Made by a program: the position numbers and the translations under genes. From assembly GCA_013054445.1 (NCBI GenBank), contig JAAMPI010000020.1, positions 1 through 64,000 of the forward strand: a stretch of 64,000 nt of DNA. Reading direction: 5' to 3'. Source of the stretch: Cudoniella acicularis. Its lineage: Eukaryota > Ascomycota > Leotiomycetes > Helotiales > Helotiaceae. Positions 47,084-59,114 of the stretch are shown here, one piece after another (position 1 is the stretch's first letter; every line of letters starts with the position of its first letter). Below the pieces are notes generated by a model, which saw only the letters and a list, made by a program, of their open reading frames with translations, did not search any database and had not been told where the DNA came from.

Positions 47084-47092
47084 ATCAGATAA
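47084..47092 (+). promoter_or_regulatory. ATCAGATAA iron-repressor (SreA-type GATA) site 1
   Basis: Exact match to ATCWGATAA, 272 bp upstream of the FET3 start codon. An imperfect ATCTGATTG follows 5 bp later. Confidence 0.75.
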
Positions 47093-47128
47093 GATGATCT
47101 GATTGTACCACCCTGGTATTTGAGACTG

Positions 47129-47137
47129 TTATCAGAT
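47129..47137 (-). promoter_or_regulatory. ATCTGATAA site 2
   Basis: Exact match on the minus strand. Its surroundings (GTTATCAGATCTTT) are shared with site 3. Confidence 0.75.
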
Positions 47138-47953
47138 CTTTGCCCGTCGAGTGAGAAGTGATCTGATTTGATGCTGCTTGATATGCGTGAAACTTTCTGC
47201 GAGACTGCAGGCAATAATGACAGGGGCCAAGAAGCAGGTATGACTTCTCGTGCAGATGGCGTGGCGGCCCAACACGAAGAAACCGAAAGCGACGGCGGAA
47301 TCTCAAGGTGCGCCGTGCTAGATTTCGGGCTTGTGACCGAAGGCTTCGACTGATAAGTCACAAGAAGATTGTTGCGTCGTATTTTAACTCGAATCCTCGA
47401 GGGCTTCAGCAAGTAGAACCGTGGATTGATGCCGATTTCCGTAGAGGAAAATTGACTCTTGAGAAAGGAGCGGCTCGTCAGTGTAGGACTGCAGGTTGTT
47501 GCGACAGGGCGTCGACCTACCTAGAAGCTTGACAAATAGATTCCTCAAATAAGATACTTGGCCCCTACACACCAAATTAATACCAAACACTTCGTTGTTC
47601 CGACACCACCTTCTGTTGTTCATTCTTTCTTTTGGAGATTTGCTACTCACCAGTGTGAACTTAATTTGGGTGCTATTCAGCAATTCTCCAGGGATTGGTA
47701 CAGTGGGCAACCTCGGGATGAGCGTGCTCAGGTGTTAGAAAAACGTATGATTCGCACAGTGCTGTAGAACTAAGAAAGCGTGCTGCGGTGCGTGTCACTT
47801 CCCCCCTCAACAAGCAGTGGGAAAGAAAACCTAGTCAATCTCTGTCAGATCACCTAGAGCTTGATAGCGACAAGCATAGCGCAGAACTCACCTGTGATGT
47901 TTGGACGCTTGGCCGACAGGCTGAGGCCTGGCAGTCGGAGAATATTGCTTTTG

Positions 47954-47962
47954 TTATCAGAT
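47954..47962 (-). promoter_or_regulatory. ATCTGATAA site 3
   Basis: Exact match on the minus strand, in the middle of the spacer. Confidence 0.7.
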
Positions 47963-48055
47963 CTTTCTGGCGACAGTGATTCGTTGTGGGGCAAAATGGA
48001 AATTTTCACCAAGCCTATGGTGTCTGTGGTCTGGGCTGTGTCTTGCTTGAGGGGG

Positions 48056-48064
48056 TTATCAGAT
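48056..48064 (-). promoter_or_regulatory. ATCTGATAA site 4
   Basis: Exact match on the minus strand, about 100 bp from site 3. Confidence 0.7.
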
Positions 48065-48746
48065 CCGCTGGAAATCCGCTAGGCTGTATTAGGCATCGGG
48101 TAAAGCTGACTGGGACGAATTGGAGGGGGTTGACAAGGTGTGCTTCAGCTGGCAGCGGCCTGCTCAACAGTAGCCGACACCCGGCCTCCCGCCTTTTCAG
48201 AGCGTCTTTTTTGCTAGAAGCTGGGACCATGGCACCGTGCCGTGAATGCACGCCGAGAGAGGGTGAGGGGCTCGCGGCAAATCCTTCCCCCTTCAAGCTT
48301 CAAAAATCAAAGCTTCTTGTAATTGACTTCTTCGCTGTCCTGAACATCAATGATCGTCTGCATCTGGTCGTTGGAGTTGTGCTCATGAATCGAGAACCTT
48401 CAGGCCTAACATTTGGGTTTATCGATATCGGGACCCGACTAAGCGAGAAATCGAGCCTGTAGAAGAGGCCTCAGCTCTCTCAAATTCTCTTCTGCAACGC
48501 TCCTTTCAGTCCTCTCAAGGATTTGTGAAACATAAAACACCCAGGAGATTGAGAGACGATCCACATACCAGAACCCGCGCTAGAAAACACGTCCGATCAT
48601 CGGCTCAACCTATACCCACCACCGCCAGCAGACCGACGCCCTTGACGGGGGTGTGCCGCTGTGCCAGGGTCGTACGATTTTATTGGCCTCCCCTCCCACG
48701 GCGCCAACAAGAGATTCTGGCACCTGCTTAATCAGATCTTGCTGCA

Positions 48747-48755
48747 TTATCTGAT
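48747..48755 (-). promoter_or_regulatory. ATCAGATAA site 5
   Basis: Exact match on the minus strand, 210 bp upstream of the FTR1 start. An imperfect ATCAGATCT lies 8 bp away on the other side. Confidence 0.75.
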
Positions 48756-48965
48756 TTTCTCCCCACCCAGCTTCCCATCTATCAAACATCGCCCTACCGC
48801 CCTACCACCCTACCGCCCGTCTTGTTGCACGGCAAAGACTTAAGACCACGCTCCGCCACTGTCTTGCCCCTTTGGTCACCCTATTCATCCGTCAACCTCT
48901 TGCGGTCAATTAGAATCAAACATCATCTGATATCCATCATCCCTAATCCGAGTCAGTGAATCAAG

Positions 48966-50199
48966 ATGACTGTCTCCGTCTTTGCCGTCCCAGTCTTCTT
49001 TGTCGTCTTCCGAGAGACTCTGGAGACTGTGGTTATTGTTTCTGTCCTGCTGGCCTTTCTGAAGCAAACTCTTGGTCCTCCAAATGGAGATGCTCAAATA
49101 TACAAGAAACTTGTCCGACAGGTACGAACTTCTTCCTTGCGCTTGTTCAACAGTATCTTATAATTCTCTAGGTCTGGTTTGGCGTTGGTGCTGGCCTGCT
49201 CATCTGTTTAATAGTCGGGGGAGCGCTTATCGGCGTCTTCTATGGCCTTGGAAAGGATCGCTGGGGCGTTACTGAGTACTATTGGGAAGGCTCATTCGCT
49301 CTCGTTGCTGCTGTCATTATAACCATTCTTGGTGCCGCGCTGCTCCGTGTCAATAAGATGCAAGACAAATGGACAGTCAAAATTGCTAAAGCAATGGAGC
49401 CAACTGTAACAACCACCACAGCAAACACCATGAAAGCGAAATTCAAGAAATGGTGTGAAAGGAGAGCTGTCTTCATAGTACCCTTTATTACTGTTCTTCG
49501 GGAGGGTATTGAGGCGATCGTCTTTATCGCTGGTGTAAGTTTCACAGCCCCTGCAACCGCAGTACCTTTGCCTGTTGTGGTGGGTTTGATGGCTGGTTGT
49601 TTCGTGGGATATTTGCTATACAAGTAAGTGTACATTCTTGGGCCTGCATTCTCATACTAACATTCTCTAGAACCGGTGCTTCTTCAAAGCTGCAACTATT
49701 CCTCATCGTCTCCACCTGTCTGCTCTATCTGGTCTCCGCAGGTCTCTTCTCACGAGCTGTCTGGTACTTCCAAGCCCAAGACTGGAATAACATCGTTGGT
49801 AGCGACGCTGCCGAACTTGGAGCTGGCGCTGGCTCGTACGACATTGATCAAAGTGTATGGCATGTCAATTTCGGTAACCCCGAGCTTAATGGTGGCGGCG
49901 GTTGGGGTATCTTTAACGCAATTCTTGGCTGGCAAAACTCGGCAACTTATGGCTCCGTCATCTCCTACAACTTATACTGGATTGTGGTCATCGCAATGTT
50001 CCTCCTCATGCGTTTCAAGGAAGTCAAGGGTCACCTACCATTCATGAAGGCCAAGAATGATACTAAGAATGAGGTGGAGCTGGTGATTGATAGCTCGAAC
50101 AGCAGTGGCATCTTGAGGGGCGAGAGCCGATCCAAGGAGGGAGGAGAAAAGACGGTAGCTGCAGTGCAAGAAATCCCTGTGCGCACGATTTCGGAATAA
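48966..50199 (+). CDS. FTR1: Ftr1-type high-affinity iron permease
   Basis: Three exons, 48966-49121, 49172-49623 and 49671-50199 (introns of 50 and 47 nt, the second with a CTAAC branch). The product is 378 aa with about seven membrane helices. The two signature iron-transport motifs are present as RETLE (early, in [12 protein letters not shown]) and REGIE (in [12 protein letters not shown]). Both fit the R-E-x-x-E pattern of the OFeT family. The C-terminus is cytosolic and charged. It takes up Fe3+ made by Fet3, and the two proteins form a complex at the plasma membrane. Divergent pairing with FET3 is common in filamentous fungi. Confidence 0.94.
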
Positions 50200-51541
50200 T
50201 AACAAAACGGGGGTATGAAAAGTACGGAGGCAGATTTTGCATCGACGCTGGAGTTTTATGGAAAAGGATGGTCGCATACAAACTCGTGGCAATTTGCGTG
50301 AGCAGTGTGGTCTTCCTCACTGAAGGTCCCTTCAGCTATGTTTTCGATTCTTGTAGATATTAGGTTTTCGGGTTGCCACTGGACATTTTTATGAAGATAC
50401 GACGAAAGAAGGTAGATAAAAGCTTTCTATTCACATACCTCCACCCTCAATATTCTAATCGCGAATATTCCTCAGGTACGTGGCGTTCTTCTTCTATATC
50501 TTGTTTCGTGAGTCCTTTTGGTTGTGCACCGCTCTTGTTGTGTTGGTGTTGTGAAGAAAACCCCAGCCGAGCCGGAAAGCAAAGGTCCAAGGTGACCATG
50601 GCGCAATGTGTTTTTGCTGTGAATTCTCCTAGTAGAAATGTTTTCTGCTTTGGATTGCCCAAACAGAAATGAGTTTTCCTGCACATTCTATGAATGTAAA
50701 TGTTTTTTTCGCCTTCCATGACACCGGCAAGAATTTTGCATGCACCGGTATACATGTTTTCCGTTTACCATAGATCGGATTTGTCCTGCCAGGCAGGAAC
50801 AATTCCTCGAACCTCGATGACGTTCCCTGCGTGCGACATTTGTTTTTTTCCAGTTCGATATGCTGTTGTTGTTCGTTTGATCTGTAGTTGATAATCTCTC
50901 CGAGGAAGTTCTCGTCATCGTCCGTGTTTGTGTGCCGCTGTATAGCGAGGGGATGGAGGTCTCAGCCCCGCTTCTCTTTCTTATCAATCTGATCACCAGA
51001 CTAAGGAAAAGACCCGCAAAGGGGCTTTTCATCATGGCGATCGATCTGCTCTAGTCCTTAAATCCCCACTGGTAACCACAGGGTCGAAAAAGTATGGTCA
51101 TTAGCCTAGTATCAATTCAACCCCATCTTATCTGCTCGGTGATCAGCGCCCAAATGATATTTGTTGATGTCTGAAAGGTGGTGTTGCTTTTTGGGATGCC
51201 GGGCCGCAATGGGGGAATAAGGTATACGAGAGAGGAATAGGATCGGAGATGTGGCTTATTTGGATTGAAGTGGAAATCCGGAGCAGGCAAGGGAGCACGA
51301 TGGTGTTTTGGAATCTTGATTACAATTATCTCGCTTGTGATTGGCTGTTTCGATTTTTGCGCTGACGCTAGCACTGTTATTGGTAGTTCTTTCACCTCGC
51401 TGGATTAAAGTAGGGCCGTGGCTTGCTTGACGGGAGAAGATCAAGATCTTCTAGGATTTCATAGGGCAGAGAGATTACTAAGTTGAGGCTCTATTATTTT
51501 TTTTATCTGGTATCACTGAAATAAAGAAGCTTTGGAAAGGT
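50200..51541. other. Intergenic between FTR1 and COG8
   Basis: 3' flanks of two convergent genes. I see no further gene. Confidence 0.5.
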
Positions 51542-52996
51542 TTACTCCTCTCTGGCACCAACCATCAGTTCTAATCGTCCAGCCAGTACCCGATGCTTCC
51601 TGATGACTTCTACCCATTCTTCATTCTCCTCTTCATCTTCGCCATCGTCCTCGTTGCTATCGTTCAAGAAGGCTAAGATCAGACTGAAATCCCCTCCCAG
51701 CCTTCCCAAACTCCCTGCGCAATACAGCACTTGGGTAAGAAGACTGTCTCGACTACTCCTATCCCGGACGTTCGGGAGATACTCCCGTAGAGTTTCTTCC
51801 AGCATCCCCACTAATTTCTGCGGGAAGGTACCCAGAGCACTTGGTAATGGTTGCAACGGGTCTTCCACTCCTTGCGATTTCAACATCCCCTTCAATCCTT
51901 CCGGTGTGGCAGTAGGAGGAGGGAAAATCGACCGATACATGCTCACAATCGCAAAACTCTGCTCTCTGAAAATCTCAATGTATCTCTTAAGATAGCGTTC
52001 CGTCTGCTGTCCTCCTTCCCATTTACTCCTCTCCCTCTTTTTCTCTCCTTTCCCAATCCCAGGCTGATTGTTCAGTTTGGCCGTCTCCTGATCTGCCAAT
52101 TCCCGTAATGGTTCGAGTGCTGAAAGCATTTGTTCGAGGTTGGATAACCGGCAGACAAGAAACAGAGCTCCTAGTGCGCCTTCCCTGCTTCCCCCACTTG
52201 CAGATATAGAACTTGTAGTTGAAATCGAAGTATTTGTGGGTGTAGGATCCAGTTCTGGCGCAACTCTCCTCAGCCAGCTTATTGTCCGCATGGCGCTCGC
52301 CAATTTGAGACTGTTCCCTCGTAAGCTTGCGATCAAGTTACTGCACATATCCTGCATCGCTGCCTCTGCTTGCAGACTAACACTCGAAATGAGCGGGGAG
52401 TCGGGGTATAACCCATGGAGACGTTTGATGTGTGCATTTAAATCCAATGCAGAGGCGTAATTGAGTGTTGTATTGGACGAACTAGCATTCGTGCTCGTAG
52501 GCGCAGCGGTATTCGAGGAGGAGGATATAGCTGAAGAGAGCAGCGTGGGAAGGTCGAGTACATCAGAAAGCCGGTCAATATTTCGGGATAGGAGCAGGGC
52601 CTTCCGCCGTCGTTCTAATAAGGGGTTCGTGTTTTCGGCACGAAGATTGTAGGTTTCGCTGAAGTTTATAGCTGCATCGTCCAGCTTTGGAAGGGCATCG
52701 CGGAGGGATGCTGTGGATTGTGCGAGTGTAGGTAATGTCGTGCCCAGCGTAGACAAGTGGGTTGAAGAGTCGATTATGGATTTGTGTGACCGTTTCGAAA
52801 GCGCTTGTAGAGAGAGGAGGAGAGAATGGGTGGTTTGCGTGAGGGATTGTGGTTCTGTGCTTGTGAGCGATGAGAGGGGGAGGGTCGTAAGGCGTGAGAG
52901 GTAGGCATTTGTCGCAGGGTCCGTGGAGCTAGGGGGAACACGAGGAGAAGGCGCGTCGAAGTATGGTATTAGGAGTTCATATAAAGGGTCTGCCAT
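51542..52996 (-). CDS. COG8: Cog8 (Dor1), subunit of the conserved oligomeric Golgi complex
   Basis: Single exon, 484 aa from ATG 52996 (MADPLYELLIPYFDAPSP). An in-frame ATG at 53110 would add 38 residues that look non-conserved, so I prefer the inner start. The Dor1/Cog8 signature runs through NTNPLLERRRKALLLSRNID (about residue 115), SLILAFLN in the C-terminal part, and YLKRYIEIFREQSFAIVSMYRSIFP in the centre. The LYCAGSLGRLGGDF segment is characteristic. Cog8 belongs to the COG tether that holds retrograde vesicles at the Golgi. The gene is divergent from the amidohydrolase gene 264 bp away. Confidence 0.88.
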   Translation of the reverse strand: MADPLYELLIPYFDAPSPRVPPSSTDPATNAYLSRLTTLPLSSLTSTEPQSLTQTTHSLLLSLQALSKRSHKSIIDSSTHLSTLGTTLPTLAQSTASLRDALPKLDDAAINFSETYNLRAENTNPLLERRRKALLLSRNIDRLSDVLDLPTLLSSAISSSSNTAAPTSTNASSSNTTLNYASALDLNAHIKRLHGLYPDSPLISSVSLQAEAAMQDMCSNLIASLRGNSLKLASAMRTISWLRRVAPELDPTPTNTSISTTSSISASGGSREGALGALFLVCRLSNLEQMLSALEPLRELADQETAKLNNQPGIGKGEKKRERSKWEGGQQTERYLKRYIEIFREQSFAIVSMYRSIFPPPTATPEGLKGMLKSQGVEDPLQPLPSALGTFPQKLVGMLEETLREYLPNVRDRSSRDSLLTQVLYCAGSLGRLGGDFSLILAFLNDSNEDDGEDEEENEEWVEVIRKHRVLAGRLELMVGAREE

Positions 52997-53259
52997 TGTT
53001 GTTTTCCTCTGCTGTTGGAAGCGTGAAGCTTTGGGTTGTGGATGTGTGTTCTGAACTTCGCTAAATCCGAAGCTCTGGCAGAAATACGGAACCAATCCGG
53101 GCTTCGCCATTCTCTATGTCCATCTCCATCCATTCCCGTCAAAGCATCATTTTACACTGATTTTTTCTCTCTATTTCCGTTTGCTCCTGAAATAAGATTT
53201 ACATTCCCAAGTATCTTGAATATAAATCCAAGAGCTTATCATCCGGGGAGCTACACAGG

Positions 53260-54759
53260 ATGTCTTCTCAATCTGAACAGCGTTCAGGTAATGGCGACAC
53301 CGATCTGTCTAAGCTATCGTTCCAATCAGGCTTCAATGGCGTTTGTATTGCTGGGAAGTCTCCAGAAAGTCGATGGGATATATGTTGCCAGAATGGGTCA
53401 ATCAAGTCATTGACCGAGTCTTCTCGGCAAACCAGAACAAATCAATTCTTGATTCCAAGCCTCTGTCACCCGCACATCCATTTAGATAAATGCTTCCTAT
53501 TATCACATCCAAAGTACGCCGATTTAGAGATACAGACTGGCGACTTTGCTGAAGCTATGAAGTTAACCAGTATGCCCAACCTCTTTTCTATCTTTCGCCA
53601 TTTCATAATACGATTCTCATTCCTTATTTAGGTGAAGCAAAGTCTCGATTCGAAAATGACGACCTCATGGAAAGAGGGGCGGCTTTAATTGAAGAAAGCA
53701 TCGGTTTTGGGGTCACCCACATGCGTGCTTTCGTCGAAGTCGATCAAGGGGTTGGATTGAAATGCTTGGATGCAGGTCTAACTCTGAAGAAGAAATTCAG
53801 CAGCAAGTGTTACATTCAAATCTGCGTCTTTGCCCAGGATCCCATCATTAGTTACGAGGATGGAGGCAAAGCAATGAAAGACTTGCTAGAACAAGCAGCA
53901 AAAAAAGAAGGAGTCGAGGCGATTGGATCTACTCCTTACGTTGAGAAGGACGGAGATCGTGAAGCCCAAATTTCAAACATGGAATTTACAATTCAAACAG
54001 CTAAGAAGTATGGGTTACACTTAGATTTTCACATCGACTACATTCTCAATCCGAGTACACCGTGCATGGTTATAGAGGCTCTGGAGCTTCTGCACGATAT
54101 GGGATGGCCTTCTGATCCAAATTCATCAGATTCCAAAACAATAGTCTTTGGCCACTGCACTCGACTTACACTTCTCAATGAGTCCGAGTGGTTTAATCTG
54201 CGCGAGAAAATCAATGGCCTTCCCGTTTCCTTCGTAGGACTTCCAACGTCGGATCTATTTATGATGGGCAGGCCAAAGGAAAACTCTGGTGGAGGTGAAA
54301 GAGTTCGAGGCACACTTCAAATACCACAAATGATAAAGAAATATGGATTAAACGCGGCGATGGGCATCAACAACGTGGGTAATGCTTTCACTCCGCATGG
54401 GAACTGCGACCCTCTGAGCCTTGTGAGTTTCTGCGTAGGGGTATATCAGGCTGGCACAAAGGAGGATGCAGATATTTTGCTGGTAATTCTGTCTAGGCTT
54501 TACCTCGAGAAGATTGTGATTTACTAACTTCTTTCCGTAGCAATGTGTATCCACCCGAGCGAAATCAGCTATTGGGATAGGCTCGCGGCCGTCGCCTGAC
54601 ATAAATGTAGGAAGCACTGCAGACTTCGTTGTCTTCAGCAATGAATTGGTCACCGGCTCTCTTGCACCATTTAGGTCAAGAACAACCGTTCAAGAGGTGG
54701 TTTATGATGCAGGACATGGAAGGATAACCGTTTTCGGAGGCAGGGTGGTCAGTCATTGA
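53260..54759 (+). CDS. Metal-dependent amidohydrolase (cytosine-deaminase-like)
   Basis: Three exons, 53260-53569, 53632-54482 and 54541-54759 (introns 62 and 58 nt). The product is 459 aa. Metal-binding residues appear as CHPHIHLDK in the first exon. HLDFHIDY and VFGHCTRL follow in the second, then a GINNVGNAFTPHGNCDP segment where the catalytic Asp usually lies. A C-terminal beta-sandwich part (GSTADFVVFSNE) is typical of the cyclic amidohydrolase superfamily. HLDK and the central His-x-Asp order are closest to CodA-like cytosine deaminases, but the substrate cannot be told from sequence. Cytosolic, no signal peptide. Confidence 0.82.
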
Positions 54760-55268
54760 TAACTGCCAGGTAGAAGTCACACCTGCGAGGAGGAACAGCA
54801 AACTGACTCACGCGACCGCCTGAAGTGCTGCCAGTGAGCCTTGCCACGTGCCGAGAGCCAAGGCAGCTGCAGGCACATCGGTGAGACAAATTGATTCCAT
54901 CTACCGTGGCTATGGAAGTGAATAGCGTAAATATATATATCTCACAAGATGCCCGTTGGTGTCAGAACTCCAACTTGCAAGAAACATTAGGAGTATTTGA
55001 AACCACGCAGCCGAGACGACGACCCTGAAAATAGCCCCTGAACGAGCCCGCCCATTGCGGTTAGCGCTCCCGTCATCAACTCAACAAAAGCACTGGTGAA
55101 CCTCGGGGGACAGCCTTGACTTCTTGGGAAGCCTGCTTTGTTTCCTGCACCCAGACCCGCTGCAGACGAGTCGACTCCTCCTGGAAGGAGAAGTGTCTCT
55201 CCGTCTGCACCAAATCTTTTGCCCTTCCTAAATTTCTACGTTTTCCCTACCCGTTTCTCAACGACGCG
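54760..55268. other. Intergenic upstream of the TLC gene
   Basis: Pyrimidine-rich leader just before 55269. The open frame continues upstream but the first ATG is at 55269. Confidence 0.5.
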
Positions 55269-56403
55269 ATGCACGACCCGTTCCCCATCCCGCCTTCCCC
55301 GTGGCTGAGTGAGGCCGTTCAGCCTTTCGCCGACTATTTCAATCTCCCAACTCTTCCCCTTCACATCCACGAAGTTGTCGGCTCCTGTTTAGGCTACTTC
55401 TTCATCAACATCGTCGTTGCGCCTTGGATCTCGAAAAAGATATTTCCTGTTAGATATGCGAAACTCTCTCCGGAGCGGAAAATCAACTGGGATGTCCATG
55501 TGGTTTCGCTATGCCAAAGCACGCTCATCAACGTGCTGGCCCTCTGGGTGATGTTCGTAGACGAGGAACGTAAGAACATGGACTGGCAGCAGCGTATTTG
55601 GGGCTATACTGGGGCAGCTGGAATGATTCAAGGCCTGGCAACCGGATACTTCGTTTGGGATTTGGTAATAACACTTCAACACATCAAGCTATTTGGCCCA
55701 GGCATGCTTGCTCATGCTCTCAGCGCGCTGATAGTGTTTTCATTTGGCTTTGTAAGCTTCTTCCAATCCTGTCTCCATGCCTTTACTAACAATCTTCCAG
55801 CGACCTTTTGTTAACTATTACGGCTGTACATTCATCTTGTACGAGCTGTCCTCCCCATTCTTGAACTTCCACTGGTTCTTCGACAAACTTGACATGACGG
55901 GATCCCGCGCTCAGTTATATAACGGAATAATGCTTCTCTTCACCTTCTTTTGTTGCCGCCTTGTATGGGGTACTTATCAATCCGTTCGGGTTTACCAAGA
56001 CGTCTGGGCAGCAGTCAACCACAAGCCTCTTGCATCAAACATCCACCTTGACGCACTAAACAATAACACAGCTGCGGCACTGAGTGCTGCTGCTGGGAAT
56101 AGTGCTACACCTATTCACGGAGACATTATGCGTTTTGCAGGCGAGGAGTACGTACCACTTTGGCTTGCCTTCACCTATTTGGGAAGCAACATCGTACTCA
56201 ACACTCTGAACTTTTACTGGTTTGGCAAGATGATCGAAACTGTACGGAAGAGATTCCAACCACCAAAGGAGGAAAGGCGAAAGCAGAAGGCTACTGCAAC
56301 CAAAAGTACGGGAGCCAGTGGCAAAGTCCGAATTGATCTCGATGAGACCGAGATCCGCAGACGGAAAGTCGTTGAAGAGGAGCCCATCGACGCAATCTCA
56401 TAA
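55269..56403 (+). CDS. TLC-domain membrane protein
   Basis: Two exons, 55269-55751 and 55801-56403, with a 49-nt intron (55752-55800, CTAAC branch). The product is 361 aa. Several hydrophobic helices span about residues 35-290, including YFFINIVVAPWI, LATGYFVWDLVI, LAHALSALIVFSFGF and LYNGIMLLFTFFCCRLVWG. The short HIKLFGPGMLAHALSALIVF region, FLNFHWFFDKL and the WD between helices are typical of the TRAM/LAG1/CLN8 fold of the TLCD4/TMEM56 kind. The C-terminus is charged (KEERRKQKATATK). It is not a ceramide synthase by size and lacks a clear Lag1 motif. Probably an ER lipid-handling protein; function inferred. Confidence 0.85.
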
Positions 56404-57356
56404 TCGTAGCATTGGAGTATGGAAATGGCATTGAGCGATGAATTATACAGTAGCATGATAATGGTATGGGCTTTGACCAGGCGATTGGCGTACTGTTTGG
56501 ATTCCGTTGGCCTAGTTTGTATTGAGCCTCTTAGATCCCTAATAACCTGGTATCACCATGAACATAATTTCCCAGACCTAGAGTCCTATTGAGATGGCCC
56601 ATTAGATGAATCCTCCTGCTTGTGCTGTTATCGAAACAAATTGATGGCACTCCGCCTGGTATTCCCGGGAAAAAACGAAAATCCGAACGAGTTGTTTAAG
56701 GTAATATACCCACGGTAGGATAGTGATTTAGACATACTCGGTGGCTGTAGGCTCTCCCTTTAATTCACTTTTAGTAAGTAATTCATAGTCAATAAAACTG
56801 AAATATTGTGCTACTGTGAAATATTATAAATTTAAAGAGCGCGGCACAGAAAATACCCGACCGAGTAATTGACTCGAAAAGACCACCTCAAATTGTGCAT
56901 TTTTATTAGAGAGCCTATGAGATGAGTGTTCGTGTTATTCGATCTGCTTTCAAATCGAGATATGGAGAAGATTCCTTTCGAAGCACATATATAGACTTGG
57001 CTCGAAAAGTGAAGAGGACAAATTATTAACGCGTCGCGCGTAAATTAATTCGCTATGACGCTATACTCTAGGGGTAGTAATCGTTTCACGAGAATCAGGG
57101 AATGGACTATGGACATTGATCTGCATGACTTGTGTCTGAATTACAAAGGTCATTGCTCATCAATCTGGAGGAACAGGGTCCCACCAGAAAGTGCACAACG
57201 GAAAAGAAAGGACAAGACGGCTCTATGGACTCTCGCTGAACATGATGAAGCTCCAATCACTGCGAATACTGCATCATGTTCCATATCATGGCTCCAAATT
57301 TAGCCCCAAGTATGTAATCCCACAAGAGATAAACATGCCATTAAGTCAGCAACTGT
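56404..57356. other. Intergenic, convergent gene ends
   Basis: 3' flanks of the TLC gene and alpha-tubulin. No additional gene is supported. Confidence 0.5.
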
Positions 57357-59114
57357 TTAGTACTCGGCCTCAGCGCCCTCCTCAGCCTCCATGGAGTCAG
57401 TGGCAACCTCCTCGTAATCACGTTCCAGGGCAGCAAGATCTTCACGAGCCTCGGAGAACTCGCCTTCCTCCATACCCTCACCAACATACCAATGCACGAA
57501 AGCACGCTTAGAGTACATAAGATCAAACTTGTGGGAAAGAGCAGACCAAGCCTCAGCAATGGCAGTTGTGTTGGAGATCATGCAACTACAATCAAATTAG
57601 TCCAATGGTTTTGCAAAAGGGGGCGTAAAACTTACACAGCGCGGTTGACCTTAGCCAAATCGCCGTTGGGGACCATCTGCGGTGGCTGGTAGCAGATACC
57701 AATTTTGAAGCCAGTTGGGCACCAATCAACAAATTGAATGGTACGTTTGGTCTTAAGACTGGCAACTGCGCCGTTGACATCCTTGGGAACAACATCACCA
57801 CGGTACAACAAGCAAGTAGCCATGTATTTTCCGTTGCGTGGGTCGCACTTCACCATCTGGTTGTTGGGCTCAAAGCAAGACATGGAGATTTCTTGAACCG
57901 AGTTGGCCTCATGGGATGCCTTGGCGGCAGAGACAACTGGGGCGTAAGCAACGAGAGGGAAATGGATACGTGGGTATGGGACCAAGTTGGTCTGGAACTC
58001 GTTCAAATCAACGTTCAGAGATCCATCGAAACGGAGGGAGGCGGTGATGGAAGAGACGACTATTCAAAAGATTAGATTATCCTAACACAAAACGGACTTT
58101 TGACATACCCTGAGCAATCAAGCGGTTAAGGTTCTCATAGTTAGGTCGCTCGAGACCAAGGTTTCTTCGGCAAATGTCGTAAATGGCCTCGTTATCCACC
58201 ATGAAGGAACAGTCAGAGTGCTCGAGAGTGGTGTGAGTTGTGAGGATGGAGTTGTAGGGCTCAACAACAGAGGTAGCTGTTTGAGGTGCTGGGTAAACGC
58301 AGAACTCGAGCTTGACCTTCTTGCCGAAATCAACGGACAAACGCTCCATAAGAAGAGCACCAAATCCAGAACCAGTTCCGCCACCGAAGGAGTGGAAGAC
58401 CAAGAAACCTTGCAGACCGGAACAGTTATCGGCAACATGGCGAACCTTGTCCAAAACCTGGTCGATCAACTCCTTGCCAACGGTATAGTGGCCACGAGCA
58501 TAGTTGTTGGACGCATCCTCCTTGCCAGTGATCATCTGCTCGGGGTGGAAAAGAGTGCGGTAGGTACCGGTTCGGACTTCGTCAACGACATTGGGCTCGA
58601 GATCGCAGTAGATGGTTCGGGGAACATATTTTCCTTGTCCTGCATTGCGACAACGCGTTAGTCTTGATCGTGGGATAAACCATCTAAGAAACTTACCGGT
58701 CTCGGAGAAGAAAGTGCTGAAACCTTGATCGGGCTCAGCGGCTTTGCGCTCTTCGGTCAAGTATCCATCAGGCTATCAGAAAACGCGTTAATGAAGCTCA
58801 ATCACACATGCAGGCAGCTGTTGGGTGCCCAGGAAGGAGTGTAAACATACCTGAATACCGTGCTCGAGGCAGTAGAGCTGTCGAAGAAAAGTCACGTCAG
58901 TATCGACAACACAGCAACTATGCTACGTTGGTTCATGGCAGATGATGATGCTCACCTCCCAGCAAGAGTTTGCAATCTGGCAACCGGCCTGGCCGACTAA
59001 ATAAAGGCAGAAGTATCAGTACAAATATTCTGTTGAGGTCGAGGACAACAACAAGGGGAGCGGTGTGCGGCGCGTCGGAAGCTCCTTACCGTTGATGGAG
59101 ATGACTTCTCTCAT
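57357..59114 (-). CDS. Alpha-tubulin
   Basis: Seven exons: 59114-59090, 58996-58956, 58877-58851, 58772-58697, 58639-58109, 58059-57636 and 57585-57357 (introns of 93, 78, 78, 57, 49 and 50 nt). The product is exactly 450 aa. The start [21 protein letters not shown] and the end EGAEAEY identify it as alpha, not beta, tubulin. The GTP-binding GGGTGSGFG motif is intact. The first three exons are only 25, 41 and 27 nt long. The intron-dense 5' end is usual for fungal tubulin genes. It forms microtubules with beta-tubulin; the C-terminal Tyr could be detyrosinated. Confidence 0.96.

Larger units (their letters stand above)
46813..48965. promoter_or_regulatory. Bidirectional FET3-FTR1 control region
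   Basis: A 2153-bp spacer between two divergent start codons. No convincing gene lies inside. It holds five exact ATCWGATAA motifs (listed separately), several one-mismatch versions (47097, 47161, 48731, 48925) and three ATTGG (reverse CCAAT) words at 47694, 48119 and 48682. The GATA motif is the established target of SreA/SRE/Fep1 iron repressors. Repression of both genes by iron is inferred. Confidence 0.75.
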
